Program-made: the position numbers and the translations under genes
Part shown: piece after piece, positions 17,420 through 27,512 of the stretch
How positions within the stretch are numbered: the first letter of the stretch is position 1
Layout: every line of letters begins with the position of its first letter
From: Flavobacterium sp. ASV13
Lineage (GTDB): Bacteria > Bacteroidota > Bacteroidia > Flavobacteriales > Flavobacteriaceae
NCBI RefSeq assembly: GCF_000745775.1
Contig: NZ_JQJY01000001.1
Span: 558,001-622,000, forward strand
Direction of reading: 5' to 3'
DNA length: 64,000 nucleotides
The notes under the pieces: generated by a model
Database searches by the model: none
Told to the model about the DNA's origin: nothing
What the model saw: only the letters and a program-made list of their open reading frames with translations

Positions 17420-18988
17420 TCAAATTGGTATTGGCTCTACGTCTACTCTGCCAATTGGTCTTCGCCATAATTTGAAAAGCAGAATTATAAAAATGGGCAA
17501 AAAACATATTGCCGACATAACCAGATAAACGTCTTTATAAGCTAATAATATTGAAGCTTGCGAGGTTTGGTTTGAAAGGCTTTTTTCGGCTTTTTTTTGT
17601 GCCTCGGCATCCGATAATCCTATATATAAAAAGTTCTTTTTGTAGCTTTCTAATTGATTTTCTGCCATTTTATTGACTTCAGATAATTGCTGGCTCAAAC
17701 CTGTTTTATGCTGCACATTCATATTCGAAATAAAAGTTCCTAAAACAGCACCGCCTAATAATGAAGCAAAAATGGCCTGTGCAATAATTCCGCTCATCAT
17801 TCTTGAAGTGCTCAATTGTGGCGGCACGCCTTCAGAAATATATAATAGCGAAACAGGAAATAGAAATCCCATTCCTAAACCTTTAAAAACGAGAGGAACA
17901 AAAAAATCAGAAGAATCAATTCCGGGATAAAATCTAAAAAATAGAATAATATGATAGAATCCATAGCAGGCAAAACCCATAATCCAAATTGTTGCTAAAT
18001 AGATTCGTTTGTACAAAAGATAAGTCGAAAGCGGAATCGAAATGCATAATCCAAATAATATTGCCAAATGTGTCAATGCATTGAGAACCGAATCAAAACC
18101 TAAAACATTTGTCATATAGCCTGTTACAATGCTTCCCGTTCCGTTTATTATTCCGATATAAAACATCAAAAAAGCACCTATAACTACATTTTTGAATTTA
18201 TAAACATCGGGATTAATAATCGGATCGTTAGTAAAACGAACATGCAACAGATAAATTCCTGACATTATAAATAAAAGACCAATTGCTAATACAATTTTAG
18301 GGTCATTAAGCCAGTTTCTGGTTTGTCCTTCGGCACATAAAAAAAGAATAATCAGAAAAAATAAAAGCATGATAATCCAGCCGCGCCAATCAAATTGAAA
18401 GGCCGTTTTCATTGGAGCAACATCAGCTTTATAAAAATACCAAGCCAATAAAATACAGATCAAAAAGTTGACATTCAAAAAATAAATCCCGAATGTCCAA
18501 TTGTGAAAACTAGTAAAATGAGCTCCAAAATATTGATAAAGATGCTGACTTCCTTTTTGAATAAACTGCAGTATTCCGTACAGCAAAGCCATATTAAAAG
18601 CCGGATTATATTTTATTAAAATAGGCACCATTGAAGCAAATATTCCAATCACAGAAACAATTGCCAAAAGCGACCTAAAAAAGACAAACCATTCAATACT
18701 TGGCACAAACAATAAAGCCGAATTAAATATCAGCGACAAAAAACCAGCAGATAAAATCATGGTGCGAACTTTTATCTGTTTTCCTAATTTTAATCCCAAA
18801 GGCATAAAACCAAGCATCACAAAAATTGGAATATAAACCGAATATGTAAATACAGTAGTCGAAGCTCCAAAATGGCCCATGACTTGAGAATTATCATAAG
18901 TTGTCACGTTGAGGCCATTAAAAAAAGGAATCGTAAGGATATATAATCCTATGAGAGTAAATACGCTTCCTTTTTTTCCTGCAAACAT
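17420..18988 (-). CDS. MFS drug efflux permease (DHA2/EmrB-like, 14 helices)
   Basis: 522 residues with about 14 membrane helices and a large extracytoplasmic stretch near the C-terminus ('MNVQHKTGLSQQLSEVNKMAENQL') before the last helix. The architecture and the operon with an EmrA-like adaptor and TolC-family channel identify a tripartite efflux pump. It starts 3 bp after the adaptor gene. The N-terminal motif 'GHFGASTTVFTYSVYIPIFV' differs from classical EmrB, so substrate cannot be predicted. No regulator gene adjoins it; a perfect palindrome at 21543 is a candidate operator. Confidence 0.87.
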   Translation of the reverse strand: MFAGKKGSVFTLIGLYILTIPFFNGLNVTTYDNSQVMGHFGASTTVFTYSVYIPIFVMLGFMPLGLKLGKQIKVRTMILSAGFLSLIFNSALLFVPSIEWFVFFRSLLAIVSVIGIFASMVPILIKYNPAFNMALLYGILQFIQKGSQHLYQYFGAHFTSFHNWTFGIYFLNVNFLICILLAWYFYKADVAPMKTAFQFDWRGWIIMLLFFLIILFLCAEGQTRNWLNDPKIVLAIGLLFIMSGIYLLHVRFTNDPIINPDVYKFKNVVIGAFLMFYIGIINGTGSIVTGYMTNVLGFDSVLNALTHLAILFGLCISIPLSTYLLYKRIYLATIWIMGFACYGFYHIILFFRFYPGIDSSDFFVPLVFKGLGMGFLFPVSLLYISEGVPPQLSTSRMMSGIIAQAIFASLLGGAVLGTFISNMNVQHKTGLSQQLSEVNKMAENQLESYKKNFLYIGLSDAEAQKKAEKSLSNQTSQASILLAYKDVYLVMSAICFLPIFIILLFKLWRRPIGRVDVEPIPI

Positions 18989-18991
18989 TTC

Positions 18992-20053
18992 TTATTTTTT
19001 TACATCAACGGTTACATTCATTCCTGGTCTTACATCCTGCAACTCTTTTGCTGGCGTTTCAAATTCAATTTTAACTGGAATTCTTTGTGTGATTTTGACA
19101 AAATTCCCAGTTGAATTATCCGGTTCTACCATTGAAAATTTTGCGCCTGTTGCCGGAGAAAATCCAACTACTTTTCCTTTAAACTCTTTTCCGTCAAGAG
19201 CATCGATTGTAATGGTAACTTCTTGTCCGCTTTTGATTTTTTCAATTTGAGTTTCTTTGAAATTCGCCGAAATCCATAATTTTTGATTGAGAACAATTGT
19301 TGCCACGGTCTGATTGGTATTAATTAATTCACCAATTGATAAATTGCGTTCGCCAACAAATCCGTCGCCTGGTGCAATAACACTTGTATAAGATAATTGA
19401 AGTTTTGCGGCCGCCAAATCTGCTTTTTTTCGTGCAACTGTTGCTCTTGCTGCTTCAAGATTAATAGTACTTTGTTTCGTTACTGAAGTGCTTGCTTCAA
19501 GATTTTTTTGACCGGCTTTTACATACGCTTCCTCCGACTTTAATTTTGAAATTACCTGATCGTATTGGTTTCTTGTCACGGCCGAATCTGCATACATATT
19601 TTTGAAACGCTGATAATCTTTTTGTGCTTTTTCGAGACTTGCCATATCGCCTGCCAGTTTTTCTTTTCCAGAAGCCTGATTGGATGCTGATGTTGTAATA
19701 TTTTGTTCCAATGAATGAAGATTTCCTTCGGCTATAGCCAAATCTGCTTCGGCCTGCATGACTTTTATGATATATTCTGAATCATCCAAAACGACCAATG
19801 TATCTCCTTTATGAACCGATTGATTGGCTTCAAATCGAATTTCTTTAATATGTCCTGTCGCTCTTGCTGCAACACTGTTGATATAAGCTTCAACCTGAGC
19901 ATTATTGGTCGTTTCATAAGTACTGAAGTCAAAAAACAAACTCAAAATCCACAAACCTCCCGCTATCAAAAAAGCAGAAGACAGGACAGTCAAAAAGGTA
20001 TTTCTCCTTTTATCTTTCTGAATGTTTTCATTTTGTGCATTTGCTTCGCTCAT
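18992..20053 (-). CDS. HlyD/EmrA-like membrane fusion protein
   Basis: 353 residues. One membrane helix (about 20-40), a first lipoyl half ('AARATGHIKEIRFEANQSVHKGD'), a coiled-coil hairpin (95-215), the second lipoyl half ('VIAPGDGFVGERNLSIGELI') and a beta-barrel ('VTITIDALDGKEFKGKVVGFSP'). This is the EmrA organisation. It forms the periplasmic link between the MFS permease and the TolC-family channel. Spacing to neighbours is 11 bp and 3 bp, so this is one operon. Confidence 0.92.
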   Translation of the reverse strand: MSEANAQNENIQKDKRRNTFLTVLSSAFLIAGGLWILSLFFDFSTYETTNNAQVEAYINSVAARATGHIKEIRFEANQSVHKGDTLVVLDDSEYIIKVMQAEADLAIAEGNLHSLEQNITTSASNQASGKEKLAGDMASLEKAQKDYQRFKNMYADSAVTRNQYDQVISKLKSEEAYVKAGQKNLEASTSVTKQSTINLEAARATVARKKADLAAAKLQLSYTSVIAPGDGFVGERNLSIGELINTNQTVATIVLNQKLWISANFKETQIEKIKSGQEVTITIDALDGKEFKGKVVGFSPATGAKFSMVEPDNSTGNFVKITQRIPVKIEFETPAKELQDVRPGMNVTVDVKK

Positions 20054-20064
20054 ACTATTTTATA

Positions 20065-21399
20065 TTAAAGTTTTCCCATTGCATATTGCAGCGAATAATA
20101 TTGAATGATTAAATCTAAATTGGCATTTACCAATGAAATTCTGGAATTATTTAGCTGTAATTCTGCATCGACTATTTCGCTGATTAACGCAAAATCATTG
20201 TCATATCTACTTTTTACAATTTTATAATTGCTCATTGAAAGCTCAACATCTTTCTTATATGTTTTAATATTTTCCTTGCTTTCTGCATATCTGACGTAAG
20301 CATTCTTAACCTCCGTACTGATTTGATCTTTTGTAACCTGAAGTGCAATATTGCTTTTATCAATTTCCAGACGATCACCTGAAATACGGTGTTTTAAATT
20401 GTAAAAACTCGAAACATCCCAATTCAATGAAACGCCAGCCGCCCAGTAATTCAGAAGATTTACGTAATTCGGCCATTGTGCCGGATATTCTGTATTCAGA
20501 ATAAGATTGGCATTTATATTAGGCATAAAACCGCTTTTCGTCAAACTCAAAGAAGATTCAGATAATTTGATTTTTACTTCGGCGCGTTTTATTTCTTCTC
20601 TGTTTTGAAAAGCTTCTGCCAAGCTTTCCTGAAGGTTTATATTTTCGGTTGGAAGCATGCTTTCTGCAACGACTGGTTTCAGAATTGTATTCGTTGGAAA
20701 ACCAATTAAAATATCCAGATAATTGCTAATCAATTCAATCGTATTTGTACTTCTAAAAACCGAAACTTTAAAGTTAGACTGCTGCAATTCGGTTCTCAAA
20801 AGATCACTTTTTATGTTTTGACCATTATCTACACGCGATTTCAATTGTCTGATTCGAAGATCTGTATTAATGATATTCTGTTTCGTTACTTCAATTTGCC
20901 TGTATAATTTTTCGAGGGTAAAATATTGCTCTGTAATGGCATTTTTGACATCTGCTTCGGTCATTTTAACCGCTGATTGCTGCATTTGGCTTAAGAGTTC
21001 CTGTTGATCGATTCGCTTGTTAATGGCGCTTCCGGCGTAAATGGGCAATGATGATATGATATTGGCGAAAGCCTGATGATTATAATAATCTACTGTAATA
21101 TTGCTTTGATAAAAGCCTTCATAAATTTTTGGATTTCCAATATAAGTATAACCTCCATTTACGCCTATGCGTGGCATTTTTGCAATTTTTGCCTGATCGA
21201 CATTTTCATTGGCAATGGCCAAATCTGTATTCGCAATTTTGAGTTGACGGTTGTTCTGAATTCCTAATAATATTGCTTCATCCAACTTAATTATTTTTGC
21301 ATTTCCAAGACTATCCTGCTGTGCAAAATTCAAGTTGAAACAGCAAAATGCCAAAGTCAGAAACTTTAATTTTAAATCTATTAATTGCCAATACCTCAT
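20065..21399 (-). CDS. TolC-family outer-membrane channel
   Basis: 444 residues. The signal peptide (about 1-26, ending 'NFAQ') is followed by two helical TolC halves ('LDEAILLGIQNNRQLKIANTD' near the start; 'SKENIKTYKKDVELSMSNYKIVKSRYDND' in the second half). It is the first gene of the MFS/EmrA/TolC operon. The promoter would lie in the 258-bp gap shared with the divergent outer-membrane protein gene, where a 24-bp perfect palindrome is found. Confidence 0.9.
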   Translation of the reverse strand: MRYWQLIDLKLKFLTLAFCCFNLNFAQQDSLGNAKIIKLDEAILLGIQNNRQLKIANTDLAIANENVDQAKIAKMPRIGVNGGYTYIGNPKIYEGFYQSNITVDYYNHQAFANIISSLPIYAGSAINKRIDQQELLSQMQQSAVKMTEADVKNAITEQYFTLEKLYRQIEVTKQNIINTDLRIRQLKSRVDNGQNIKSDLLRTELQQSNFKVSVFRSTNTIELISNYLDILIGFPTNTILKPVVAESMLPTENINLQESLAEAFQNREEIKRAEVKIKLSESSLSLTKSGFMPNINANLILNTEYPAQWPNYVNLLNYWAAGVSLNWDVSSFYNLKHRISGDRLEIDKSNIALQVTKDQISTEVKNAYVRYAESKENIKTYKKDVELSMSNYKIVKSRYDNDFALISEIVDAELQLNNSRISLVNANLDLIIQYYSLQYAMGKL

Positions 21400-21542
21400 C
21401 GAATTTTATGCATTTAATTTGATTTTTGGGAATTGTTTTGAAACCTTCAGAAGTCAACTTTATTCATTTAGGATTTTAACTTTTTTAGGAATATTTTAAG
21501 AATTAAATTTAGAGAATTCTTGAAAGCCAAATTTTAATAACT

Positions 21543-21566
21543 CGTTCCATTTTATAAAATGGAACG
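21543..21566. promoter_or_regulatory. 24-bp perfect palindrome, candidate operator
   Basis: The half-site CGTTCCATTTTA is followed directly by its exact reverse complement. It lies 144 bp before the efflux operon start and 92 bp before the divergent gene. Related palindromes occur at 27808 and 28476, which argues for a protein-binding site rather than chance. The regulator is unknown; TetR-type proteins bind sites of this shape. Confidence 0.6.
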
Positions 21567-21657
21567 TCTTAAATATCGCTTAAGTTTCATGGAAAATAAA
21601 TTGGTTTTAAATTAGATGTCAGACAATTAGCTGTAACGACCTCATCTCTGAAATCAC

Positions 21658-22731
21658 ATGCAAAAGACTCTATTGATTACACTTCTTTTACTTAGTTTTT
21701 CATACTCTTGGGCACAGGAAAAAACAACTGATAGCACTAAAACATCAAAAACTAAAAACAAAAACATTGACTTTAATGTTATGCCGTATATCAGTTATAA
21801 CAGAACTTTGGATTTTATGTTTGGGGCAATTCCGATGATGATGTATAAAACGGATAAAACCGACACCATTTCGCCAAAATCGCTCTCTGGCCTAACCGCT
21901 ATTTACACAACAAATAAATCTTATTTTGTATGCTCTTTCAATAAATGGCATTTCAATGAAGACAAATGGCGTGCTCAACTTTTTGCTATGACCGGAAATC
22001 AAAATTCACAATTTTTCATGGATGATTTTGATGCTCCTACTTTTTATGATTATAGTACTAAAACAACTTTAGTGAGTGTGAGTGTACTGCGAAAAATCTT
22101 CAAATCATTTTATGGCGGATTAGGTTATTCGTATGCACATTATGACACCACTTATCAAGATGATATTCAGCCCGCTTCTACCTCACACACAAACGGACTG
22201 CAAACAATTTTGCTCTATGATACCCGGGATGCCATTTATTATCCAACCAAAGGAAATAAAATAAGAGCAAGATGGATTACTTATCCGGAATGGTTTGGAA
22301 ATGAAGTCAGTGCCAATAAAATTATCTCTGAATATAACTCCTATTTTTCCGTACGAAATAAAACAGATGTAATTGCAGCGCGTTTTGCCGGCAAATTCGG
22401 ATTAGGAAATATTTCTTTTGAACAACAGGTAACAATTGGTAACGATGATATCAGAGGCTATTCTGAAGGAAAATATCGTGGTGACGGACTTATGGCGATA
22501 CAAGGCGAATACAGATATAATTTTCATAAAAGAATGGGTTTTGTTGGTTTTGCCGGAGTCGCAACAATTTATGGATCTGATACACCAAGTTTTGACTGGA
22601 AATTATATCCCGGTGCCGGTGTAGGTTACCGATACAGAGCATTCAAAAATGAAAAATTCAACGTTGGGCTTGATGGTGCGGTAGGAAAAGGTGATTGGGG
22701 GATTTATTTCAGAATTGGAGAGGCTTTCTAA
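21658..22731 (+). CDS. Omp85-like outer-membrane beta-barrel (surface antigen)
   Basis: 357 residues. The signal peptide (about 1-19, 'SYSWAQ') is followed by a barrel of the Bac_surface_Ag type without POTRA domains. Supporting motifs are 'LLYDTRDAIYYPTKGNKIRARW', typical of an Omp85 strand-turn pair, and 'DIRGYSEGKYRGDG', matching the conserved R-G-[FY] lid motif. It ends with an aromatic strand and terminal Phe. It likely inserts into the outer membrane; small POTRA-less members are of unknown function. It is convergent with the ZIP gene, 11 bp apart. Confidence 0.85.
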   Translation: MQKTLLITLLLLSFSYSWAQEKTTDSTKTSKTKNKNIDFNVMPYISYNRTLDFMFGAIPMMMYKTDKTDTISPKSLSGLTAIYTTNKSYFVCSFNKWHFNEDKWRAQLFAMTGNQNSQFFMDDFDAPTFYDYSTKTTLVSVSVLRKIFKSFYGGLGYSYAHYDTTYQDDIQPASTSHTNGLQTILLYDTRDAIYYPTKGNKIRARWITYPEWFGNEVSANKIISEYNSYFSVRNKTDVIAARFAGKFGLGNISFEQQVTIGNDDIRGYSEGKYRGDGLMAIQGEYRYNFHKRMGFVGFAGVATIYGSDTPSFDWKLYPGAGVGYRYRAFKNEKFNVGLDGAVGKGDWGIYFRIGEAF

Positions 22732-22742
22732 AAAGCTCAAAA

Positions 22743-23486
22743 TCAATGTGCCCTATTTTCATAAACCACGACACAAACTGAAACAAAAAAACCAATTACT
22801 GTATAAACCCCAGCCGATTTATGTCCGTGTTCATACGCTTCGGGAATCATTGAATTTGCGAGCATCATCAAGATAGCACCACCTGCAAAAGCCTGAATAA
22901 AGGAAAGCCATTCATTTGAGGCATCGCCAAAAAATGCATATCCGGCCAAAGAAGCCAAAGCGCACAGAACCGTAATAAATATCCAAAGTGAGATAATTTT
23001 TAATTTGCTCCAATTTCCTTTTTTCATTCCTGATGAACCGGCAATAGCTTCAGGCAGATTCGAGATAAAAACAGCTACAAGCATTGCCAAACTTCCTGTT
23101 TGATGTTTAAAAAAACCTAAACCTATAATTATTGATTCTGGAATTCCATCGAGAATAATAGCTAAAACCATTGGAACAATTAAATTTGATTCTTTTGCTG
23201 CGCCAAGTTGCAAACGGTTTTTAGCTCCAAAATAACCTATAAGCCTATCTGCTCCATAAAACAACAACGCTCCGCCAAAAAAACCAAAAGCAGGATAATG
23301 GCTGCCTCTTCCTAATTTTACCGCTTCAAAAATCAATTCATAAGAAATAGCCGAAATCAAAGTTCCGGCTCCAAAACCCATAATTTTTCCGATAAGACGA
23401 TTGCTTAAATTAAACCGAATTGCAATAATCCCTCCCAGAATTAGAGAAGATGTCGCTAATAAACCAAGTAAAAAAGCCTGCACCAT
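22743..23486 (-). CDS. ZIP family metal transporter
   Basis: 247 residues with seven to eight helices. Helix 4 contains 'AIILDGIPESIIIGLGF', an H-to-D variant of the ZIP metal-binding motif HxxPE, and helix 5 carries 'FISNLPEAIAGSSGM'. Both match the ZIP binuclear metal centre. Members move Zn, Fe or related divalent cations into the cytoplasm, and this subgroup is close to ZIP proteins lacking the His-rich loop. It is a single gene. No metal-response site was recognised upstream. Confidence 0.86.
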   Translation of the reverse strand: MVQAFLLGLLATSSLILGGIIAIRFNLSNRLIGKIMGFGAGTLISAISYELIFEAVKLGRGSHYPAFGFFGGALLFYGADRLIGYFGAKNRLQLGAAKESNLIVPMVLAIILDGIPESIIIGLGFFKHQTGSLAMLVAVFISNLPEAIAGSSGMKKGNWSKLKIISLWIFITVLCALASLAGYAFFGDASNEWLSFIQAFAGGAILMMLANSMIPEAYEHGHKSAGVYTVIGFFVSVCVVVYENRAH

Positions 23487-23696
23487 AGTAATTGCTTAAA
23501 ATTCAAGTTTTATGATTTTAAAAGACAGCTTCATAGGTTTTATTTTAAACCCCATATAATAAAACCTACTCTGCCATCATTAACTAAACCAATTATAAAA
23601 AAAACGAAACAATAATTAAAGTGTTATAAGGGGCAATTAAATAACTCTTTATCTAAAATATAGCTCAAAAATTGAGTATCAACGTGTTCATTATTC

Positions 23697-24764
23697 TTAA
23701 TATTCCAAGAATATTTTTTGAAGTTCATCTAGTTTTCGAGGTTTCAGCAAAGCCACTGTCAATAAAATTCTAGCCTTTTGGGGATTTAATCCATAAGAAG
23801 CAATTAATCCTAATTCATCATCGTTGCATTCTACATTTCTTCCTACTATTCCAGTCGCCACACGCGTGCTTCGAACCACTATAATTCCTTTTTTGCTGGC
23901 TCTGGCACAGGCATCCAGCGATGCTTTATTCATATTTCCGTTTCCAACTCCGGCAATTACAATTCCTTTGGCTCCTTTTTCAATCGAAGCATCGATTAAA
24001 TCCGGTTTCATATCAGCATCAGCATAAATAATATCTACACGTGGAAAAGAAGTCACACCTTTTACATCAAATTCTGAAGTTTTTCCAAATTTTTGATCAG
24101 GATAATGGTAAAAATCATTTACTCCATAAGCAGTTGTTCCGATAAGTCCACGTATTGGAGACATAAAAGTCTGAACCGCTGTAGTGCTCACTTTTGTCAA
24201 AGATTGAGCAGAATGTATCCAGTCGTTCATTACTAAAAGGACACCATGCCCTTTTGCCTGAGGATCTGCTGCAACGGCAATTGCATTGTATAAATTCAAA
24301 GGTCCATCTGCGCTAATTGCTGTTGATGGACGCATAGAGCCAACAAGCACAACAGGTTTATCCGTTTTTACAACTAGATTTAAAAAATAAGCGGTTTCCT
24401 CCATAGTATCTGTTCCGTGTGTAATTACGAAACCATCTACATCTTTGCTTGCAGCCAATTCATTAATTCTGTTTGCTACTTTCATCATAATATCAAATGA
24501 CATATCCTGAGATCCAACATTGGCAATTTGCTCTCCTTTAATGTCTGCCAATTTCAGTGCATCCGGAACTGCGTTTACCATTGCATCAATAGTAACCTGA
24601 CCCGATGTATATCCTGATTGTACGCCGCTTTTAGCTGCTCCGGCAATTGTACCTCCCGTTGCCAAAATAAGAACTTTAGGCTTTGCCTGTCCAAACACAC
24701 TGATACTTAGTGATAACATCACCAAAAGAAGCATTCCTTTATAAAAATTTATATTTGATTTCAT
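23697..24764 (-). CDS. ansB: Type II L-asparaginase with signal peptide
   Basis: 355 residues. The signal peptide (about 1-25, ending 'VFGQ') implies periplasmic location. The catalytic motifs are complete: 'ILATGGTIAG' with the first Thr, and 'VITHGTDTMEETAYF' with the Thr-Asp pair and downstream Lys. Length fits periplasmic asparaginase II. It converts L-asparagine to aspartate and ammonia. It is the last gene of an operon with a secreted aspartase (23 bp upstream) and a porin, so the products could be consumed in sequence outside the cytoplasm. Confidence 0.95.
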   Translation of the reverse strand: MKSNINFYKGMLLLVMLSLSISVFGQAKPKVLILATGGTIAGAAKSGVQSGYTSGQVTIDAMVNAVPDALKLADIKGEQIANVGSQDMSFDIMMKVANRINELAASKDVDGFVITHGTDTMEETAYFLNLVVKTDKPVVLVGSMRPSTAISADGPLNLYNAIAVAADPQAKGHGVLLVMNDWIHSAQSLTKVSTTAVQTFMSPIRGLIGTTAYGVNDFYHYPDQKFGKTSEFDVKGVTSFPRVDIIYADADMKPDLIDASIEKGAKGIVIAGVGNGNMNKASLDACARASKKGIIVVRSTRVATGIVGRNVECNDDELGLIASYGLNPQKARILLTVALLKPRKLDELQKIFLEY

Positions 24765-24787
24765 ATTTTTTACTTTTTAAGTTGATG

Positions 24788-26236
24788 TTATTTTTGACCT
24801 GTTAAACTTGCAGGATCCAAAAGTTTTTTGATTTGATCTTCTGTCAGCAATTTCTTTTCGCGAATAAGCTCCAGAATTCCTTTATTTGTAGCAAGTGCTT
24901 CTTTGGCTAATTCAGTAGTTTTTTCATATCCCAATACTGGATTCAGCGCAGTAACAATACCAACGCTTCTTTCCATATAATGATTTAGAATGTCTTTATT
25001 TACCGTAATGCCATCGATACAATTTTTTCTGAATAAAGGGAAAGATTTGAAAAATAATCCTTGTGATTCCATCATTGCAATGGCTTCAATTGGCTCGTAA
25101 GCATTTAATTGCAATAAACCCGAATGCGCTGCAAGAGTCACTGTAAGATCATTTCCCATTACTTTAAAGCAAAGCTGATTCATAAGTTCCGGCATTACCG
25201 GATTCACTTTACCTGGCATAATTGAAGATCCCGGCTGAAGTGCTGGCAAATTGATTTCAAAAATACCTGTACGAGGTCCGGAAGTCAGAATGATAAGATC
25301 ACTACTAATTTTAGACACTGCAACCGCCATACTTTTTAGTGCCGAAGAATATAAAACAAATCCTTGCTGGCTGGTTGTAGCAGCAATAAGATCTTTGCTC
25401 ATTACAATCGGTTTTCCTGTGATTTTTGCCAAATGTACAGCAACCTTTTCCGCATAACCTGGCGAAGCTGTAATTCCTGTTCCAATGGCAGTTGCGCCCA
25501 TATTTTGTTCACATAAAAAAACTTCAACTTTACGTAACGTATTTACTTCAGCATCCAGCTGATTTCCAAAAGCGTGAAACTCCTGTCCAACGGTCATTGG
25601 AACAGCATCCTGCCCTTCTGTACGTCCCATTTTTAAGACATCCTTGAATTCGTCTCCTTTTTTATGAAAAGCCTGAGCAAGCAAATCTGCTTCTTTTACA
25701 AGTTTATCATTATGAAGCAATAATGCCACTTTTATCGCTGTTGGGTAAACATCATTTGTAGATTGTCCCATATTTAAATCATCATGAGGTTCTATATATT
25801 GATATTCTCCTTTTTTATGACCACTCATTTCTAAAGCGATATTGGCAAGAACTTCGTTCACATTCATATTTGCCGACGTACCCGCCCCGCCTTGGTACAA
25901 GTCAACAAGAAACTGATCATGGTATTTTCCGTCAATGACAGCCTGACAAGCTTTTTCGATTGCTGCAAGTCGATCTTTTTTAAGTCGGCCAACATCCGCA
26001 TTCGCTCTGGCGGCTGCTAATTTTACCATTGCAAAAGCTCTAACATAGTCAGGATAAAATTGTGTTGTCATCCCGCTGATCTGGAAGTTTTCCAGCGCAC
26101 GAGCCGTTTGAACTCCGTAATAAGCATTTGCGGGAATTTGTTTATCGCCCAAAAGATCTTTTTCAGTTCGGGTTTGAGCTTGTAGGGAAGTAATACAAAG
26201 ACCGCACAGTAGTATGTATTGTATTTTTTTATACAT
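24788..26236 (-). CDS. aspA: Aspartate ammonia-lyase carrying a signal peptide
   Basis: 482 residues from the ATG at 26234-26236; a farther TTG start is possible. The fumarase/aspartase signature 'GSSIMPGKVNPVMPE' with its catalytic Ser loop is intact, as is 'GQSTNDVYPTA'. Unusually, about 21 residues precede the normal aspartase N-terminus ('RTEKDLLGDKQIP') and read as a signal peptide ('YILLCGLCITSLQAQ'). The enzyme makes fumarate and ammonia from aspartate. Cytosolic aspartases lack this extension, so this copy is probably periplasmic, matching the exported asparaginase 23 bp downstream and the porin upstream. Confidence 0.93.
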   Translation of the reverse strand: MYKKIQYILLCGLCITSLQAQTRTEKDLLGDKQIPANAYYGVQTARALENFQISGMTTQFYPDYVRAFAMVKLAAARANADVGRLKKDRLAAIEKACQAVIDGKYHDQFLVDLYQGGAGTSANMNVNEVLANIALEMSGHKKGEYQYIEPHDDLNMGQSTNDVYPTAIKVALLLHNDKLVKEADLLAQAFHKKGDEFKDVLKMGRTEGQDAVPMTVGQEFHAFGNQLDAEVNTLRKVEVFLCEQNMGATAIGTGITASPGYAEKVAVHLAKITGKPIVMSKDLIAATTSQQGFVLYSSALKSMAVAVSKISSDLIILTSGPRTGIFEINLPALQPGSSIMPGKVNPVMPELMNQLCFKVMGNDLTVTLAAHSGLLQLNAYEPIEAIAMMESQGLFFKSFPLFRKNCIDGITVNKDILNHYMERSVGIVTALNPVLGYEKTTELAKEALATNKGILELIREKKLLTEDQIKKLLDPASLTGQK

Positions 26237-26282
26237 GTTTTCTATTTTTTTTGTTTTATTGGGAACATTCAACAGCTATTAA

Positions 26283-27512
26283 CTATTGATTTTTTCTATA
26301 GAATGTTTCTGAGAAATTGTATTTAAATGAAAATTGCACTTTTGTAATCGAAGTACTCCAGCCATCTCTAAAATTATCACGGTCACCCCATTGAAATTCA
26401 CCTCCAACCAAGCAGTTTTTTGCCGGAGAATAAAGCACATTCGCTATGATGTATTGTCCTTTTTTGAAGGCATCATTAGTCATTGCATCAGAGTTGTCAA
26501 TATCAATCATTGAATAGCCTATTGAACTTGTAAATTTATCATTCCAGGAATGATCAAGAAAAGCAACTATTCCAAGCAAAGGAAGCGCAACACCTTTTAT
26601 CGGTTTTGTAGTATTGCCAAAATTATTTTCAATTCCGACATCAACCGGAGCATCATTCATGTAATTCTGAATTCCTTCTCCGTAAACAACCTGACCTCTG
26701 AAAACATCATTTTTACCAAATTTGACATTTGTACTCAGGTTTAATCCCCATCCAACTGCATCTCCGGATAAATCATATTGATCATTGTTTTGGTCTTTCC
26801 ACTCTATTTTTCTTAAAATTCCCGCTAATTCAAGATATCCCCAATTGAATGCATGACGATATTCTGCTGATAAGTCTGGAAATGGAAATCTTGCACGTAC
26901 GCCCTGAAGTTCGATACGATCTTCATAAATTCCCTGATCAGCACTTGCTCCAGGTCTTTCTAATGCAATGGTTAAACGAGTGTCGCCTTGAATTGGCATA
27001 TAACGAATTTGGATATTTCGGAAAAAGACCATTCCTGTTGGTCCCCAATATTCCAATGTATTAGGAAACACATCAATATCCATGAAAGGGCTCCAGGTTT
27101 GCCCGGCTCCAAACTTCCCTAATTCGGCGTAAGCGTGGCGCAAACGAAAAGTGGTTTGTCCAGCATCAACTCCAGTCCCGAACAATTCAAATTCAAAATG
27201 AGTTTTTAATTCTCCAATTCCAGTATCAAAATAATTTTTTATACCGAATCTGGTCTGACGTACCGATGCGTAGTAACTTCCATCAACGCCATATTCATCT
27301 TTGTAAGAGGGTAATTTCGTAGGTCTTACTACATCATACCAATCCGACTGAATCTGATTAAAATTATAGCCAACATCAGTCATGATAAATCCGTAGATTT
27401 CCATACTTTTCTTTGCTCCATCATCCTGACCATGTATGAGGTTTATGACCAGAAAACAAATTAAAATGGTCAGATGCCTGATCTTAACCAGATTTAAAAA
27501 CTTTTTTTTCAT
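26283..27512 (-). CDS. DcaP-like outer-membrane porin
   Basis: 409 residues. The signal peptide is about 1-28. The remainder is a 16-strand-like barrel with many aromatic residues ('MEIYGFIMTDVGYNFNQ', 'LRHAYAELGKFGAGQTWSPF') and a terminal barrel strand. The N-terminal region and 'GQTWSPFMD' resemble the DcaP family, known from Acinetobacter as a porin for organic acids. Placed first in an operon with exported asparaginase and aspartase, it fits entry of Asn/Asp or exit of fumarate. It precedes aspA by 46 bp. Confidence 0.75.
   Translation of the reverse strand: MKKKFLNLVKIRHLTILICFLVINLIHGQDDGAKKSMEIYGFIMTDVGYNFNQIQSDWYDVVRPTKLPSYKDEYGVDGSYYASVRQTRFGIKNYFDTGIGELKTHFEFELFGTGVDAGQTTFRLRHAYAELGKFGAGQTWSPFMDIDVFPNTLEYWGPTGMVFFRNIQIRYMPIQGDTRLTIALERPGASADQGIYEDRIELQGVRARFPFPDLSAEYRHAFNWGYLELAGILRKIEWKDQNNDQYDLSGDAVGWGLNLSTNVKFGKNDVFRGQVVYGEGIQNYMNDAPVDVGIENNFGNTTKPIKGVALPLLGIVAFLDHSWNDKFTSSIGYSMIDIDNSDAMTNDAFKKGQYIIANVLYSPAKNCLVGGEFQWGDRDNFRDGWSTSITKVQFSFKYNFSETFYRKNQ

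Noticed and set aside
24788..26272. Aspartase starting at the upstream TTG (12 extra residues)
   Set aside because: The ATG at 26236 already places a clear signal peptide at the N-terminus; the TTG extension would put charged residues in front of it.
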